This document shows, in pieces, positions 33,382 through 34,898 of a DNA stretch of 34,898 nt. How positions within the stretch are numbered: position 1 is the first letter of the stretch; the number at the start of each line of letters is the position of its first letter. The stretch lies in NCBI GenBank assembly GCA_021201185.1, contig JAJQFJ010000083.1, forward strand, positions 1 through 34,898. The letters run 5' to 3'. The notes under the pieces are model-generated. The model was not told the DNA's origin and did no database searches. It saw nothing but the letters and a program-made list of their open reading frames with translations. The position numbers and the translations under genes are program-made. This DNA is from Clostridiales bacterium (lineage in GTDB: Bacteria; Bacillota; Clostridia; Oscillospirales; Oscillospiraceae).

Positions 33382-34410
33382 TTACAGCACGCTGACCTCC
33401 CCGGCCAGCACCCGCTTGTAGTCCTCATAGTTCTTCTCCAGCAGGGTGGGGGTGTCCAGGCCGTAGGGGCATTTGCCCTTGCACCGGCCACAGTGGAGGC
33501 ACTGCTCGATGCGCTTCATCTTCTCCTGCCACTCCGGAGTCAGCCAGGACTGGGCGGGGGCCCGCCGGAGCATCAGGGACATCCGGGCGCAGCTGTTGAT
33601 CTCAATGCCCACGGGACAGGGCATACAGTAGCCGCAGCCCCGGCAGAACTCGCCGCAGAGCTGCTCCCGGTCCCGGTCGATGACCGCCTGCAGCTCCGGC
33701 GCCAGAGCTGGCGGATTGTCGATGTAGGAGAGGAACTCGTCCAGCTCCCGTTCCCGCTGCACCCCCCAGATGGGCAGCACGTTGTCGAACTGGGCCTCAA
33801 AGGCGTAGGCGGCGGCGGAGTTGGTGATCAGGCCCCCGGACAGGGCCTTCATGGCGATAAAGCCCATGTTTCGCTCCCGGCACAGGGCCACCAGCTCCCG
33901 CTCCTGTTCCCCGGAGATGTAGGAGAAGGGGAATTGCAGCGTCTCGTACAGCCCGGAGGCGATGGCCTCCTTTGCCACCGCCAGGCGGTGGTTGGTGATG
34001 CCGATGTGGCGCACCATGCCGCGGGCCTTGGCTTCCAGCATGGCCTCATAGACCCCGGTGCCGTCCCCCGGCTTGGGACACCAGGCCGGGTTGTGGAACT
34101 GATAGAGGTCGATATAGTCGGTGCGCAGGTTGCCCAGGGATGTGTTCAAATCCTTCCAGAAGTCCTCCGCTGTCTCTGCGGCGGTTTTCGTGGCGATATA
34201 CACCTGCTCCCGGATGCCCTCCAGCGCCTGGCCCAGCTTGCACTCGCTGTCGGTGTAGAACCGGGCGGTGTCGAAGAAGCGGATGCCGCCGTCGTACGCC
34301 CTGCGAATCAGCCGGACGGCGTCCTCCTGGGAGATGCGCTGAATGGGAAGCGCGCCGAAGCCGTTCTTGTTGACGGTGATGCCGGTGCTGCCCAGGGTGA
34401 CCATGTCCAT
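33382..34410 (-). CDS. Aldo/keto reductase with C-terminal 4Fe-4S domain
   Basis: A 342-residue protein. Residues 1-265 form an AKR barrel with the catalytic tetrad visible: Asp47 (FFDTARFYT), Tyr52, Lys75 (YIATKT) and His106 (LYQFHNP). The C-terminus adds two cysteine clusters, CRGCGYCMPCP (spacing C-x2-C-x2-C-x2-CP, slightly off) and CLHCGRCKGKCP (standard C-x2-C-x2-C-x3-CP), so it should carry one or two 4Fe-4S centres. Such 'oxidoreductases of the aldo/keto family' are common in anaerobes with unknown substrates. ATG 34410 has GGAGGG six bases upstream; a second ATG two codons later is possible. It lies between purH and purD, which is not a standard purine gene. Confidence 0.9.
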   Translation of the reverse strand: MDMVTLGSTGITVNKNGFGALPIQRISQEDAVRLIRRAYDGGIRFFDTARFYTDSECKLGQALEGIREQVYIATKTAAETAEDFWKDLNTSLGNLRTDYIDLYQFHNPAWCPKPGDGTGVYEAMLEAKARGMVRHIGITNHRLAVAKEAIASGLYETLQFPFSYISGEQERELVALCRERNMGFIAMKALSGGLITNSAAAYAFEAQFDNVLPIWGVQRERELDEFLSYIDNPPALAPELQAVIDRDREQLCGEFCRGCGYCMPCPVGIEINSCARMSLMLRRAPAQSWLTPEWQEKMKRIEQCLHCGRCKGKCPYGLDTPTLLEKNYEDYKRVLAGEVSVL

Positions 34411-34442
34411 AGCGTTCCCTCCGTTCAAAGGAATAAAATCAG

Positions 34443-34474
34443 CGTGCCTGCCGGGCAAGCCCACGGCAGGCACG
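34443..34474 (-). terminator. Hairpin after purH
   Basis: The 10-bp perfect stem CGTGCCTGCC / GGCAGGCACG (34443-34452 and 34465-34474) has an inner GGGC/GCCC. On the minus strand only TGATTTTATT follows several bases later, so it may be a weak or processed terminator that lets the AKR and purD be read. Confidence 0.55.
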
Positions 34475-34482
34475 GTTTATCA

Positions 34483-34898
34483 TCAGTGATGGAACAGCCG
34501 CATACCGGTAAAGCACATGGTAATCCCGTGGCGGTTGCAGGCCTCGATGACGTTGTCGTCCCGGATGGAGCCCCCCGGCTCGGCGATGTACTGAACGCCG
34601 GACTTGAAGGCCCGCTCCACATTGTCGCCAAAGGGGAAAAAGGCGTCGCTGCCACAGGCCACGCCGGACAGCTGGGCCACCCATTCCTTCTTCTCCGCCT
34701 CGGTGAGGGGCTCCGGCTTGACCTGGAAGCTCTCCTGCCACACGCCGTCGGCCAGAATGTCCTCATACTCGTTGGAGGTGTAGACATCGATGGCGTTGTC
34801 CCGGTTGGGGCGACGGATGCCGTCCACAAATTGCAGGCCCAAAACCTTGGGATGCTGGCGCATCCACCAGTTGTTGGCCTTGTCCCCGGCCAGACGGG
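34483..34898 (-). CDS. purH: AICAR formyltransferase, C-terminal part (5' end outside window)
   Basis: The last 138 residues of phosphoribosylaminoimidazolecarboxamide formyltransferase, which adds the final one-carbon unit in IMP synthesis. The frame is open to the window edge (RLAGDKANNWWMRQHPKV). Diagnostic parts are GIRRPNRDNAIDVYTSN, GSDAFFPFGDN, VQYIAEPGGSIRDDNVIEACNRHGITMCFTGMRLFHH (the purine/folate-site end of the family). Whether this is the fused bifunctional PurH or the stand-alone clostridial formyltransferase cannot be seen, because the N-terminal region is missing. The stop is followed by a hairpin and then the AKR gene. Confidence 0.92.
   Translation of the reverse strand, partial: RLAGDKANNWWMRQHPKVLGLQFVDGIRRPNRDNAIDVYTSNEYEDILADGVWQESFQVKPEPLTEAEKKEWVAQLSGVACGSDAFFPFGDNVERAFKSGVQYIAEPGGSIRDDNVIEACNRHGITMCFTGMRLFHH

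Overview
This window is about 35 kb of bacterial chromosome, GC-rich and densely coded. Several features point to an anaerobic Gram-positive of the Oscillospiraceae / clostridial cluster IV type (Flavonifractor, Lawsonibacter or Oscillibacter-like): a pyrophosphate-type phosphofructokinase, a spoVB-type flippase followed by mazG, hup and rqcP, a DUF4250 protein, a DHHW/MBOAT pair and a subtype-B-tannase-like lipoprotein. That assignment is inferred from protein character and gene order. I see no tRNA, rRNA, CRISPR array, insertion sequence, prophage or attachment site, so this is mostly core chromosome.

Layout. 1-1.2 kb: end of the F-type ATP synthase operon (atpD 3' part, atpC) and its terminator. 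1.35-3.8 kb: a large secreted lipoprotein esterase with the Ser/Asp/His set of the subtype B tannase family and a Gly/Asp-rich repeat insert. 3.9-4.4 kb (minus): a DUF2442-like protein with a helix-turn-helix end. 4.7-8.6 kb (minus): punA, a SpoVB/YtgP-type flippase, mazG, hup and rqcP. 8.7-10.2 kb: pyk. 10.3-13.4 kb (minus): an xpaC-telA-TPM operon whose last protein ends in an RGG-like tail. 13.4-15.3 kb (minus): an orphan DnaK paralogue. 15.7-20.3 kb (plus): trmL, pgk, tpiA, gpmI. 20.3-23.7 kb (minus): fba, a CadC-like metal sensor, an Amidase_6 protein and an AGCS alanine:Na+ symporter. 23.8-27.4 kb (plus): PPi-type pfk, a GH31 glucosidase and DUF4250. 27.4-28.0 kb (minus): a two-OB-fold SSB-like protein. 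28.2 kb: ridA. 28.7-32.0 kb (plus): a structured leader and an MBOAT + DHHW acyl-transfer operon. 32.1-34.9 kb (minus): purH (partial), an Fe-S aldo/keto reductase and purD.

How it works together. Six glycolytic genes lie here (pfk, fba, tpiA, pgk, gpmI, pyk), so most of lower glycolysis is encoded within 17 kb, although gap and eno are not in the window. fba and pfk diverge from two overlapping promoters. The fba, pfk, pyk and punA promoters share the palindromic -35 hexamer TTGCAA with a 17-bp spacer, which is either a family of similar promoters or a shared operator. GH31 just after pfk would feed glucose into this pathway. Purine genes (purH, purD, punA) and nucleotide sanitation (mazG) form a second theme. 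Envelope functions (flippase, MBOAT/DHHW, lipoprotein, Amidase_6) form a third.

The points most worth following are the roughly 150-nt structured leader before the MBOAT gene, the interlocked fba/pfk promoters, the back-to-back perfect hairpins at the pgk stop codon, the RGG-tailed TPM protein with its xpaC/telA operon, and the orphan CadC-like sensor with two complete metal sites. I found no clear evidence of a wholly new defence or mobile system.
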